Assembly (NCBI GenBank): GCA_951217055.1
Contig: OX578282.1
Coordinates: 46,806,329-46,870,328 of the forward strand
Direction: 5' to 3'
DNA: 64,000 nt
DNA from: Gerris lacustris
Lineage: Eukaryota > Arthropoda > Insecta > Hemiptera > Gerridae
Below the pieces are notes generated by a model. The model saw only the letters and a program-made list of their open reading frames with translations, made no database searches and was not told the DNA's origin. Of this stretch, positions 26,400 to 39,685 are shown piece by piece. A program made the translations under genes and the position numbers. Numbering within the stretch: the first letter of the stretch is position 1; every line of letters starts with the position of its first letter.

Positions 26400-26996
26400 T
26401 GCTTCCGAGCTTACCGAAGGTAACGGAAGCTATGTGATCCTTCTGAAGAACAAAAATATTTTAGGTCTCCGATTTCGAAAATTCCAAGACAGAAATCCGT
26501 TTCAGACATCAGGGAACATTTTTGGTTCCGTGTCTGTCTGTCTATCGGTCTGTTGTTATATTTTTGCGAACCAACATATCTTAAAAACTACACGTCCGAT
26601 TTTAATGACATTTGGAGGGTAGGTCATAATTAGCTCATTGTTGCTCTCATATAAGTTTCAACCATCTGCGCTTATTTGTTTCTCTTCCACATGCGCACAA
26701 ACATACATTTATTTACACCTATACCTTCAAAAGTACTAATCTGATTTGTATGAAACTTTTAAAGTTTATTGAAAGTAGTCCGCAGATAGCCCCAGATTAA
26801 TTTGAAACGTCTGCGCTCTTTAACTTTTGCTAAAATGATACGTTAATTTATGCAAAAAATAAACAATTTCGACAGATTAAAAAAACGGGGAAATAATTAA
26901 ATAAATTAGACAATAATGGCTTGTAAAAGTATAAAGTCAATAGTGTACGTGATAGGATGCGAGGAAGTTATGTGCCACACCAATTGGCAGTCTATT
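26400..26996 (+). mobile_element. Family C element, most complete copy
   Basis: In order it has GCTTCCGAGCTTACCGAAGG, GATCCTTCTGAAGAAC, TTTGGTTCCGTGTCTGTC, GCGAACCAACATATCTTAAA, CATCTGCGCTTATTTG with CTCTTCCACATGCGCAC, CGTCTGCGCTCTTTAA, and the end GTGCCACACCAATTGGCAGT. Copies or parts recur at nine or so places here. A 78-codon frame at its start (26386-26622) is conserved in phase in some copies but shows no domain. The class is unknown. The GTTCCGTGTCTGTC part is shared by many arthropod non-autonomous repeats. Confidence 0.75.
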
Positions 26997-27524
26997 TTGA
27001 ATTCTAACCGGATGCCAGTGTTCATTTAAACAGGGAACCAGGTCACGGATCATTAACTGACCGTTCTTTATGATGCATTTATTAAATAATGGCTCATCTC
27101 AAAACGATTTCTATTACCGTGTTAGCGTTTAAAGTTCGCTTATATAGTAAATTTTTGATCCCTCGCATTCCCATTTTAATATTACCTTTAGTATTTATAA
27201 AACGATAAAAACATTAATTGGTTCAACATTTTATTTATTTCTTACACGGGAATTAGGTATAATCTTGCAAAAATAATAGTGATTTTTAAAAGGTTAAAGT
27301 ATTCAAATAACCCTGACTAAAGTTAATTTAAGCATAACATTAACTATTTGTCCCTATTTTGTTTTACAGTAAGATAAGTTAAATTTGAGGTTAAGTTATT
27401 TAACATTTACAGACACATAACAAATATTTTAGTTCCGCATTCTTTTGCATTGAGTTTAAAAAATTTAAATAAATTTTAGGATAGCGATGATCAATTATAA
27501 GTAAAAAAAATATGAATTTAATTA
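26997..27524. other. Unassigned AT-rich stretch
   Basis: Nothing recognised. Confidence 0.4.
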
Positions 27525-27560
27525 ACTGACGTTTCGGAAAATATAATTCCTTCTTCAAGG
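27525..27560 (-). ncRNA. Hammerhead-like motif
   Basis: The minus strand reads CTTGAAGAAGGAA, a TA-rich loop, TTCC, then GAAACGTCAGTTAATTAA. GGAA / TTCC forms stem II and AC / GT around GTCA would give a minimal stem III, with T at position 17. The first box is TTGAAGA (C changed to T). It is one of several solo copies. Confidence 0.45.
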
Positions 27561-28107
27561 TAATATTCTGAATTATTTTATTTGGTAGAAGAAGTACATA
27601 ATTGGGAAATATAGAGTGGGGGCAATGGAAAATAAGTCCCATATCCCACATGTTATAGTAGTATAGTAAATGTGTCAGGAGAGCATCGTAATATATTGGC
27701 CTTAAAAAAAGATCTTAAACATGTGGTAAACCTTTTAAAGAAATGTAGGGTTAAACATTAAAATGTTTAACCAGAAAATAATTATAGAAAAAACGCAAAA
27801 ATAGTTTTGACGAATGGACTAATAAAAAATGGATAAAAATGAACCACAAGAACAGAATTATTATTAATGAACACAATAATTATTAGAAAATTGTTATTTA
27901 TTGTATTGAAGTAGTGAGAGCGTGGATTTTTTTTTTATTAAAAAAAATTATTCAATGTCTGTCCATCAAGCTTATACTTACTAATGTAATTAAACGTGTA
28001 ACATTCTTTTATTATATAGTTTTTTATTAGGAGTACTATTATGGAAGATTAAATTGAATTAGCCTAAAAATTTATATCTGACACTGAGATTTTATATTTT
28101 AATAAAA
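27561..28107. other. Unassigned AT-rich stretch
   Basis: No features were recognised. Confidence 0.4.
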
Positions 28108-28778
28108 AGGTCAAGTGTGTGCTAGTCAGCACACAGCGAGGGTCCGTAGGCAACCCTGTATAGTTTAAGTAGTACCCTATAGATGGTGTTTTTTAAAATG
28201 CTTAAAAGCTTACTTTGAATTATCCTATGGGTCTGATATTCTCAAAACACATAAACAAACATCTGATAAAGTATTTTTTTGCCACTGAACCGGACTAAAA
28301 CCATATAAAAACATATTTTGTCAATAAAAAATAAAATAATATTTTTTTCGAAATTTCCAAAAAGTGGTATCTTTACATTTGGTTGAAGAATGTTCAGGAA
28401 TTTTTTCAGATTTTTTGCACTTCACATAAGCGAGATAGAGGGGGGGGGCACGTTTCACACCCACTTCAAACTTGCCTACGCTCGCCCAATCAAAGTTATA
28501 ACAAAAGAATTATATATTTTTGTAATCAGCTCGACGAACCCTTTCATATGATACCCCTCACGGTGTGGAAAAAAAAAAAAATGTTTAACCCTTATGTTTT
28601 TTACCTTAATTTTTTTTAAGAAGCTATATTTTTAAAATATGTGGGCAGGTACAAGACACATACATTTCAAATTTCAAAGTGATCGGACAAAAAGTGTAGC
28701 CGTGAGAGCAGGCGACAGGACGGACGGACAGACACACGCAGGATATTATAAGGGTCCTTGGTTTTGCCTACGGACCCT
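28108..28778 (-). mobile_element. Family B element, second copy (inverted)
   Basis: AGGGTCCGTAGGC at 28139 and GCCTACGGACCCT at 28766-28778 delimit the core. The body matches 3051-3734 in reverse orientation, including the C/G run and GACGGACGGACAGACA. The hairpin GTGTGCTAGTCAGCACAC at 28117-28134 flanks it just as at 3739-3756, so the hairpin belongs to the repeat. Confidence 0.8.
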
Positions 28779-30931
28779 AAAAATTACCTCTGGAATATGG
28801 ACACAACAACTATCCTACGTTTTTAAAATATATAGTTTTTTTCTTAAGCTTGTTCAACCAAGATTTTTCGAACCTGCATCTTATAAATAAATACTCAAAT
28901 AGCAAAATTGATCAGCTCATAGAAGATAAAAAACAAAGCAGATAATATTTATTAATATATGTATTATCATCATTCTAACGACTATAAGTAATTTCTAACT
29001 AAAGTAGTCAAAACCGATCTGTATTAAATTAGCTTTTTCTTATTAATAAGCGTTCCCAGTCTGAGCAGGATTTTAAAATCTTGAGCTCTCATTGGCTGCC
29101 TACTTTATTTTTTTTCTTTCCCACGCAATCAACACACTAAGACTCATATGGCATAGAGTATAGTCCACGTCTGCAGTGCAAACTGCAGCCCACTAGTTTA
29201 CATACAACATTATAGTTTAACTTTTCAAAGTGATCATATTAACAAGTAGGACCTACTCACAATTATGTTGAAGTACCTAATCCAGATTTAAAGAATTGCT
29301 GCATTTTAGGCTCATTTAATTTTAGAATAAAAATAATAAAAACACGCTTTTATAAAACACACTAATAATAAGGCGAAAATATTTTGTGCCAGAAAGGCGA
29401 GGAGCGCTATCAACAGTTTGTAATTTGTTGAAAATTGGAAGAGCCCCATAGTTGAAGGCGCGTGCAATACCGGGTGCCTCAAGGCGAGTTGAACAGGGTT
29501 CCAATCGAGCTTGCTCTACCCTACAGCGAAATCATTGCCGTTTAAAATTAAATTATTTAAACGATAATAACCCTCACTTTCTTGTCACTGTTGTAAACGA
29601 TTTTTTTTTAAATTTCCATGTCAGAGATTAAGTGATTTATCGGCTAATACACACTACATTGTAAAACTTATGACTGATTATAATATTGTCATCGGAAATA
29701 CATAATGTGAGCAAGTTTCAGCTTTCTATATACATAGTCAGGAAGTGGGTCAAATCTAAGTTACAAGATTTGTCCCGGACAAACAAGTGATTCTGATTAA
29801 AAGCGTGTAAAAACATAGACAATGCGCTGACAATTTCATCTTTCTTGGTATCTGAATATTATTAAATCTCTTAATAAGAATTTTATCAAGTGTAAGTTCA
29901 AAGAAATTAAGTTTCGAAGCAAGTTAATAGTTAATTGACAAACCGCGAATAAAAAAAGTAGTTTTATTATTTTATTCATTTCAAATCTACAATTTTTAAT
30001 CAAGATAAAAAACCACGTCAATAAAACAATTAAAACATAGAATGTATAATGTTTATGTAGATAAGCAGAGTGTAATAGCAAGGGAGGTTATAAAGCTATG
30101 TGGAAGATAGGAAGGTGATTCCGCCTTGGTCATGGTTGGATCCGCTTGGAAGCGCTGCAGTCACACAGTACAGTAAAGAGCAATACTCTATTTATAGAAC
30201 CGAGCTGTCTCACTCTCTCTCTCTCTCCCAGACCAACTCGTAAATAACTAGACAAAAAGATTCTGGACAAACAACCATCAACCCCAGATTACACGTTATA
30301 TTCCTTGTCATTTATATTATTGTTATTCTTCTTTTCTAAAACAGACAACACTCGTTTTAAATGATAATTAGTGTTAAAACTTTAAAACCTCAATTAAACG
30401 ACGAAGTAATGTTTAAGTTAATAAAAAGTAACCTATTAACTAGTTTTTTTTTTTTGGAATTGCTTATCAAATATGAGATAAATGTGGCGGAACTTGTTGT
30501 TTTAAAGCTTAGAGTTAACTACTTTTGTATTTATTCGCGTAAAGGCAATGTATTTAACACAAGAAAAATAATTATTTTAAATTTTACTATTTACTGAATA
30601 AAACTTAAAGATCAGATGTAATAGGATTAATAGGAGATTGGCTAAGGCCATTTTAATATAATATTGTATTTTTTCCATTATTCGATCCCAGCAATTAACA
30701 ACTATAAGCGTTTGTTTTTAGTCTAAAACTGTAATAAATGCGTGATAATTATTGGTTTAAAGTTATTGATTATTAACATATTGAGTATGTGTAACTCAAT
30801 GAAACTCAATACTGTTGTCAATAGGAGAAAAATTCCCGAAATTTTAAAAATTGGCACAGTTGTTGATTTGAGCGTCCTGCGTGCACTGTGCAGTGCAACA
30901 TACTAAAAGTCCCCAGGGGTGAAGGGGGGGA
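28779..30931. other. Unassigned stretch of 2.1 kb
   Basis: It has mixed composition with a short (CT)n run at about 30213-30228. Open frames such as 30361-30597 and 29836-30081 show no recognisable domain. The more GC-rich patch at 29380-29520 also has no match that I know. Confidence 0.35.
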
Positions 30932-31375
30932 TACTCTTTTACTTTGTTACCTACCATAACAGAAAAGAAAGTGGTGGGTAAAAGAAGCGCACCCATACGT
31001 CTCTTTTACTTTGTTACCCACCAAAACAGAAAAGAAAGTGGTGGGTAACAAAGTAAAAGAAGCGCACCCATACGTCTCTTTTACTTTGTTACCCACCAAA
31101 ACAGAAAAGAGAGTGGTGGATAAAAAAAGAAGCGCACCCATACGTCTCTTTTACTTTGTTACCCACCAAAACAGAAAAGAGAGTGGTGGGTAAAAAAAGA
31201 AGCGCACCCACACGTCTCTTTTACTTTGTTACCCACCTATAATGATATCGATATCCATAAAATGTTTATTAAGACAGAAAGATATTTAGTTCAATGTACT
31301 TTGGGACAAAGGGATATCTCAATTTTGAATATATAATTTCAAAATAAATAAGATGGGTAACAAAGTAAAAGAGTG
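30932..31375. mobile_element. Fold-back element with tandem hairpin units
   Basis: The outer ends TACTCTTTTACTTTGTTACC and GGTAACAAAGTAAAAGAGTG are inverted repeats. Inside, units of 67, 75, 70 and 70 bp start CTCTTTTACTTTGTTACC at 30934, 31001, 31076, 31146 and 31216. Each unit is itself nearly palindromic (CTTTGTTACCCACCA / TGGTGGGTAACAAAG in the second), so each could fold into a hairpin. The frames on both strands here are repeat artefacts. A CTTTGGGACAAAGGGATATC segment is shared with the MITE at 9840-10038. Confidence 0.8.
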
Positions 31376-34300
31376 CCCTAAAATGCTCCTTCCTTTAGAG
31401 AACATGTCAGTATCTTCGACATGAGTCGAACATTTATGTACCTTTAGGTTGCCGGTCCAATGCTCCAAATTCCAATTAAACTACACCGGAGAATTCTTCA
31501 TTATCAATAAATATTAATAAATAATAATAAATATATAAATATTAATGATTAATAATAAATATATTGTATTAATAAATAGCTGAAGGCTAATGTCACATTT
31601 TATTAACGTACTAGCATATAAAATGTCTAGTAAAACTATAATAAAAGTAAACAAGTAAAGTAGTTATTATAATTGAACTATTAAAAGTGCTTATTATTTA
31701 CTACCATTATTTGTTTACCTTTGTTATGAATAAATACCATAAAATCTCAATTAATACTATTAACTGCACAGTAAAACTATGTTTGTTCTATCGCATTTAA
31801 AGTTTGGTAACACCCGGGGCATAATTATTAGAATTTAGATGATTACGTCTGTTATCCATAAGCCTGTTCAACTAAAAAGTAAAGAAACAAATAACTATAC
31901 ATTAATAACCAGATTAGTTAATAAAAAAAAATATGATGGCCAAAAAACAGGTTTTAACAAAAATAATTTTAATCGCAGGGTTTGGAGAGTTTTAAAGTAA
32001 TAATTTATTTGTAAGATCTTTTAAAAAAATTAAACTAAGTATTTAATTCTCATAATTTATTTTATTATAAATTTTAAGTTTCAGTACCTATCCTAAAAGT
32101 TAGATATGCATAAATTAATTATTATTTTATTAACAAAACAAAAGCATAATATAGTACACTATGTATACATAAAGACATAATTAATATACATTTTTAATTA
32201 GTATCTTATAGATATCTCTTAATTATGTTTCTTTTTTATATCTTATAGATATCAAAGTAAAATTTAAAATCAAATTAAACTAATTTTTAAGAAAAAATAA
32301 TAAAATTAATTAATTAATTAATAGATTAATACCATTAAATAATAATACATTTATTGTCATACTATTAATTTAAAATATACAATACATAATTATTCATTTA
32401 TTTAACTATGAAAAAATTAAAATACACTTAAATTCAAAAAATACAAAAAATTCAGCCATTATAAAAACCAACATCGGGATGGAAAGCAGTTATCAAATTA
32501 GACGCTCTTATAAATATACATATACATGAAAACATGTACAAGCGATTTAATATAAAAAAAAAAGCTCTGTTTAAATAATCTTTAATTAAGAAGAGAAGAA
32601 GGAAGAACAAGATAGATGGAAGGCAATTAATTCAAATAAAATGCAAATGAGGGAAAAAACCAAGGAATTCCACGAGCGTAACGGTATATATCCTACCTTT
32701 TAACTTCAGATTAAAAAAAATTTCTATTAATAAAATCCTTTGCCATTAGTTAAATGAAATATAATTTGATTGGTGATCTAAATATTATATATATATATAT
32801 ATATACATTTATTTATAGTTTTTATTGTGTGTTTTAATTTCTTGGATTATTCGTCTTGCGATAATTCGCAAGAAAAAACATTGTATCTCTTTAATGTTTT
32901 GTAACAATTATTTTAATTTCTACATTGCATTGTTAAATTAGAAAATAGACTTCTTTCATAAGGAACTAAGTATTTTGCAAACTTATTAAATTAATTGCTT
33001 TGGTTTTTTCCCCAAAAGCTCCTTAGGAATTAATAATACTTTGAATGTTTATTTAGGTTGGTCTGTTAATAATTTAGTAACAGAAAATAGTATTACTAGT
33101 AACAACTCCTTTAAATAATTGCTTACCTGTAAACTGATAATAAAATAGAAACAATATCTAATATCATGTTTAAAGATAACTACCTGCTTAGGCTGCTAAA
33201 GCCAAAATCGTGATTCGTATTCAAGATTTATATGATTTTCTTTAAACATCTTATTTAAGTATTAAAATAGTAACAAAAAAATATTAAAAAACTAATGTTT
33301 AAAATACTAAAAACCATGATTTTAAATTAGCAAAAAACTAATTTTTATATGAAAGCGAAATTGTAAAGAATAATTATGATTTCACTTCCTCAATAGTAGC
33401 GTTGGATTAATTTTAATTGTAACCTACATTGTGGTAATAAACATATTTATAGCCTTTTACGAGCTAACATGTTTTTAATAAAATAATAAAAGTATATTGT
33501 AATAAGTGTTGAAGCACGAAAAAGTGTTATTCTTTTTTCTTTCATAGAACGAACAATAAAATAATTAATTAAAACAAAACTCTGTACATATTTTAATTAC
33601 TTTCTTCTTTTTAATTGTCCTTAATATGATTCAAAGCAATAAAAATAAAAAGTAACAAAACAATTCAGGACACTTTGTATCCTATACATCTACACAAACA
33701 AAAGAAATTAGACAAGTACAACATTATATACATACTACAGAATAACAAAATGAAAATGTAAATTAACAAGAGTATTGACTAAATGTCGGAGTGTAGTAGA
33801 AATGTGTGATAGCTGTGGGTCTATCAGGTGAGCCCAGGCAAGAATAATGTGTATTTTATATGTAAATTTATGCGAGCCAGTGAATCAAGTCAGAAGCGGT
33901 TTTGAACATGTGCAATATATACATCGACTACAGATCTCCCCTTCTATTGTTCAGCATTCGACTAAAAATAATTATAGAAACTCATCTCTTGAAGCCAGTC
34001 ATTTAACTATTTAGCAGTGGGTATTTAACATTCCTTTGTGATCTTATTATACTACAGTTAAACGTTTCGTTTAAATGATAATAAAATTTATTATTTTATA
34101 TACCTATTTATGTCTGTAATAGCCTTATTATTATTTATATAAACTTTTAATGTCAATGCTTGTAGTTATTTATACATTAAATAATAATTTATTCTTTTTG
34201 TAATTTTATCTTGATCGTTAAAGACAAGTACATAGATTGTTATAAAGAATGTACTCACGCGCATTATATAATGATAATTTATTTTTATATCTGATAGAAT

Positions 34301-34445
34301 GACAACATTCTGACAAATTCTAGCACAACTGAGAGAAGAAGGTCATCGAAATCTAAAGAAATATTACGTAACTTATACTATTCTGTTTATTCTGTTCCGC
34401 GGAAGATTTTATGCTTGGCTGCAACTAAGTTTCGAAAAATTGCGA
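31376..34445. other. Unassigned AT-rich stretch of 3 kb
   Basis: This is the longest stretch without any repeat partner in the window. It has very high A+T, a 20-bp TA run near 32790 and many poly-A/T tracts. No splice-bounded coding frame is visible. Confidence 0.4.
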
Positions 34446-34823
34446 GGATATTAATAAAATTTTACACAAATTGAAGTATCAATTTAGCGAGATTTAAAGA
34501 GCGAAGACGGTTGAAATTAATCTGGGGTTATTAGCGGGCTTCTTTCGACAAACCATCCAAATTTCGTAAAATCAGATGAGTACTTTTGAAGATAAAGGAT
34601 ATAGGAGTGTATATATGTATGTTTGTGCTCATGTGGAAGAGAAATAAAAGGGTGCAGTAAGTTCAAAATAATATGGAGTTTTTAAGATACGTTGGTTCAC
34701 AAAAATTGAGCGACAGACACGGAACCAAAAGTGTTCACTGATGTCCCAAACGGATTTCTGCCTTTTTGTTCTTCAGAACGATCACATAGCTTCCTTTTAC
34801 TTCCAGTAAGCTCGGAAGCAAAA
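34446..34823 (-). mobile_element. Family C element (minus, partial)
   Basis: The order of blocks is the complement of 26400-26996: GAGCGAAGACGGTTGAAATT, CTCATGTGGAAGAGAAAT, GACAGACACGGAACCAAAA and the end AGCTTCCTTTTACTTCCAG-TAAGCTCGGAAGC. The TGCCACAC end is missing. Confidence 0.7.
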
Positions 34824-35179
34824 CATTATTTAGGGAAAATTTAACAAAGAATAATTTATTGCTTCCGCGAGCTTACCGAAGGTAACGGAAGCTCCCTGAA
34901 GAACGAACATTCCTCCGATTTAAGACATCAGGGTACATTTTTGGTTCCGTGTCTGTTTATCGCTCTATTTTTTTGCGAACCAGCATTTCTTAAAAACTAC
35001 ATATTCCTACGACTTTAATTAAATTTGGAAAGTAAGTATGATTATCCCATTCTTGGTCCTATATAGTGGTAAGTTTCAACAATCAGCGCCTCCATTTGTT
35101 AATGAAATTTTGGAGTTTATCGAAAGCAGTCCGCATCAGTAGCCCCAGATTAATTTCAACCGTCTGCGCTCTTTCAATT

Positions 35180-35540
35180 ATTACTACGTTTTTATTAGCT
35201 TGCTTTCTTGTTTGCTTGTTGGTTTGTCCAGTACAAATCTTGCAATAGATTTTTAACTAACTTCCTGAGTAGCTAGACATTTGAAACTTTTAGAATAGCT
35301 CAGAACACGATGACAATATATTATTATAATACTTTTAGCCATCTTTCAGCAGAATTTAATTTGTTTTCAGCAAATTTTGCTGTATGGAAAGTTAGTTCGG
35401 AAAAAAATCTGCAAGATATTTTATTCGTTTTGACATATCCCATATTTACAATCTTCATTTTGACGGGTTTTAAATTTATGATTTATGACAGAAAATATAA
35501 AAACGTAGAATATAAAATGTTCTTTTTATTTTTTAATTAT
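35180..35540 (+). mobile_element. hAT-element internal fragment
   Basis: TACTACGTTTTTATTAGCTT, GTCCAGTACAAATCTTGCAA, CAGCAAATTTTGCTGTATGG and AAAACGTAGAATATAAAATG match 24095-24710 in order, with the middle 260 bp missing. Neither CAGCGGTTC end is present. How a fragment without termini came to lie inside family C is unclear. Confidence 0.7.
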
Positions 35541-35541
35541 A

Positions 35542-35677
35542 GGTTTGTTCCAACCACACTTCAAACTGGTTTGGAACTGTCCGACGCATGCGCATCGGAC
35601 CACATTTGATCGTTTTTTGCTAATGCACATGCGTCGTACAGTTTGAAACTAGTTTGAGGTGTGGTTGGAACAAACCC
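35542..35677. mobile_element. 136-bp palindromic MITE with TA duplication
   Basis: Ends GGTTTGTTCCAACCACACTT and AGGTGTGGTTGGAACAAACC are imperfect inverted repeats. Pairing continues through TTTGGAACTGTCCGACGCAT to ATGCGCA with a short loop. TA stands on both sides (35540-35541 and 35678-35679), as for Tc1/mariner-type elements. Confidence 0.8.
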
Positions 35678-35849
35678 TACGATAAATTGATACTTTAATT
35701 CATGCAAAAATCAAAACAATTTTGACAGCTTTAAAAAACGAGGGAATCAGTTTTTAAATTAGACAATAATTGGTTGTAAAAGCATATCGCTAAAGTAATT
35801 GACGAAGCTATGTGCTACACTAATTGGCTGTCTATTTTCGATTACATAG

Positions 35850-35990
35850 CTTCCGTTACTTTCGGTTAGCTCGGCAGCAAATAAGAAGGGGACAAATTAT
35901 ATAAAATTAGACAATAATATGGCCGGTAAAAGCATAATACTATTAAATCACACGCGATATGACACGAGGAAGCTACGTGCCATATTAATT
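35850..35990. mobile_element. Family C terminal fragments
   Basis: ACATAGCTTCCGTTAC-TTTCGGTTAGCTCGG (the complement of the GCTTCCG end) is followed by AATTAGACAATAATATGGCC and GAGGAAGCTACGTGCC (the other end). These are two ends of family C with the middle lost. Confidence 0.55.
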
Positions 35991-36020
35991 GGGAGACATG
36001 TTTTTAAATTAATTTTTATT

Positions 36021-36060
36021 GACTATATTTGCCCACACCTCTGCCTGGGCATCTTCAGGC
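36021..36060 (-). ncRNA. Hammerhead-like motif with GTC triplet
   Basis: The minus strand reads CCTGAAGATGCCCA, a ten-base loop, TGGGCAAATATAGTC. CTGAAGA is intact and GCCCA / TGGGC is a good stem II. Where GAAA is expected the sequence is CAAA or AAAT, which a single CpG-to-CpA change of CGAAA would explain. GTC follows as the likely cleavage triplet. It is a solo, probably inactive copy. Confidence 0.5.
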
Positions 36061-36593
36061 TTTTAATTAATTGAATTGTCCTTTTTTTATTATACTATCC
36101 CTAAAGACTAAATAGAGAGAAGAAAAAGTTTTAAATATAAAAGGGATCTACTGCAGAAAAAATATACAAGCAGAAAAATTATTTAATTTTCTATTAAGTA
36201 GCATACATTTGAGTCTTAGTTGTTCTTTTTGCAGTTTGAATAAATGCATAATTCTGTATGCAAATATTCTTCATGTTGGTGAAAACAAAGAATGGACTTA
36301 ATAAATCGTAACAGTACTATTTCCTTTGAATTCAAGAGTAAGAATGTTGAATTGAGAATTAAGTAAGGGGAGCAGGTAGTAGGGAGAAGGTGAATAGCGG
36401 GTATGTGACGCGTCGGTAAGCAGGTGAAAGTCAGGTACCCAAAGAGACCTGAGTTACCTCGCTATAGCGTTATACAAAAAGGTAGCTCTATTCACTCGTA
36501 CAGGTTCTGCATACCTCAACTATAGCTATCTTTTACCTTTACCTGAACAGCTTAGCTTCTTTAAGGGGGGTTCCCTAGATAATAACAATAGAC
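36061..36593. other. Unassigned stretch
   Basis: The G-rich patch at about 36366-36440 and the mixed sequence after it match nothing else in the window. Confidence 0.4.
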
Positions 36594-36664
36594 AAAATCC
36601 TTTCATACTCGACCTTTCACCCTATTTAGGGATTCTTCTTCAGACAATCTGGATAGGATTTTTC
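36594..36664 (-). ncRNA. Candidate hammerhead with CTGAAGA, GAAA and GTC
   Basis: On the minus strand, AAAATCCT opens and AGGATTTT closes the motif (8 bp, a distal stem I). Inside are GTCTGAAGA, a CCCT / AGGG stem, GAAA and GGTC. The conserved boxes are intact, but three or four extra bases separate CTGAAGA from the stem II pairing, and the stem I part next to the core pairs poorly. It may be a decayed copy or a variant fold. Confidence 0.45.
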
Positions 36665-38536
<1,872 letters not shown>

Positions 38537-39044
38537 TAATTGAAAAGAAGTATTTATGAAACGAAATATATTACGAAAGACAATTCTTGACTCAAGTTTA
38601 TAATGGAAAGGAGCTAGAGTTTATAAAACATTCAATGCATTATAGAGGGGCAAGAATAGGGGGTGAAAACGTGCTGTTTTATATTGTAATGACTCGAGAT
38701 CACGCAATAAAAAACTTCAACCTTTAATAGGGGTGACGAACTTTTCACTCCTACCGACTCACAACTCTTTTAACTTAAGTTACTCCAATAATAACCAACT
38801 GATTCGGACAAACTAATTAGAAAATGAAAATACATACATAAGTAAATCTACAAAACAAACTTTACATTCAAACATAATATAATATATGTATAAGAATTGA
38901 TTTTATATAAAATTGCTTGACTAGTTTTTAAAAGGGTCATTCTACCTTGATTTAGAGATTACATTATAAAATATACATCATTTTTTTTATCCTAATCTCA
39001 ATAAACATTCAAGGGAATAGGTTAGTCACCTTTTTTTAATAATT
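38537..39044. other. Unassigned stretch
   Basis: No features were recognised. Confidence 0.4.
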
Positions 39045-39188
<144 letters not shown>

Positions 39189-39634
39189 ATATATATATGT
39201 CTGTTTCTATATTCTGACTGTCGTTCAATAACGACAAAAACAGATTACTAATTATCATAGTTAAATATTTATATCTTTTAATTATTATCTCGTTCAAGAA
39301 TAACAAAAATATAATCGTTTTTGTAATGGGAATGCGGTCAGTAAGCCTAGCCGCAACAATAGAAGATTAAACGGCGCGTTTGTTAAACCAAAAAGATAGG
39401 AGATAGTTTGGCACGCTGTGTTTTTCTGAACTCTATAGATCAAGCAAGGACATTTCTCTATCAACATGACATTTTGTTAAGACGAGAAGGAGTACACAGA
39501 TTATTGTAACATCAAAATAAAGAACAGCGCATGCCAATTTTCACCTTATTGGCACAAATACCAAAATAGTATATTGTTTTTAAGGGCCTCGGTAGATAAC
39601 TGTTTACTCTCCTATACTCCTAACATATAAAGAT
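39189..39634. other. Unassigned stretch
   Basis: No features were recognised. Confidence 0.4.
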
Positions 39635-39685
39635 AACAGCATCAGGCGTGTAACAACTTGGATGGTGACCTTAGATTTGGGATTC
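39635..39685 (+). repeat. 5S-rRNA-derived fragment (SINE3-like), decayed
   Basis: ACAGCATCAGGCGTG...ACTTGGATGGTGACC aligns with the 3' half of eukaryotic 5S rRNA (AGCA-CGTC-GGGCG, then ACTTGGATGGGTGACC), with small deletions. What follows (to about 39870) is not 5S. It fits a 5S-derived SINE or a 5S pseudogene. A better copy lies at 48385-48462. Confidence 0.6.

Larger units (their letters stand above)
34861..35845 (+). mobile_element. Family C element split by nested insertions
   Basis: The left half (34861-35178) runs from GCTTCCGCGAGCTTACCGAA to CCGTCTGCGCTCTTTCAATT. The right half resumes at about 35680 with GATAAATTGATACTTTAATTC and ends GTGCTACACTAATTGGCTGTC. Against the intact copy at 26400 the two halves join in register. 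The 500 bp between them is a hAT-derived piece plus a 136-bp MITE. Confidence 0.75.

Noticed and set aside
30170..30240. TATA-like CTATTTATAG followed by a CT run as a promoter
   Set aside because: No downstream coding exon or initiator could be supported. Such strings are frequent in AT-rich DNA.
30361..30597. Lys/Leu/Asn-rich 78-codon frame
   Set aside because: The composition is what AT-rich random sequence gives, and no family resemblance was seen.
33910..33965. TATATA with a later TCAGCATTCG as TATA box plus initiator
   Set aside because: The spacing is too long and there is no transcript evidence. Likely chance.
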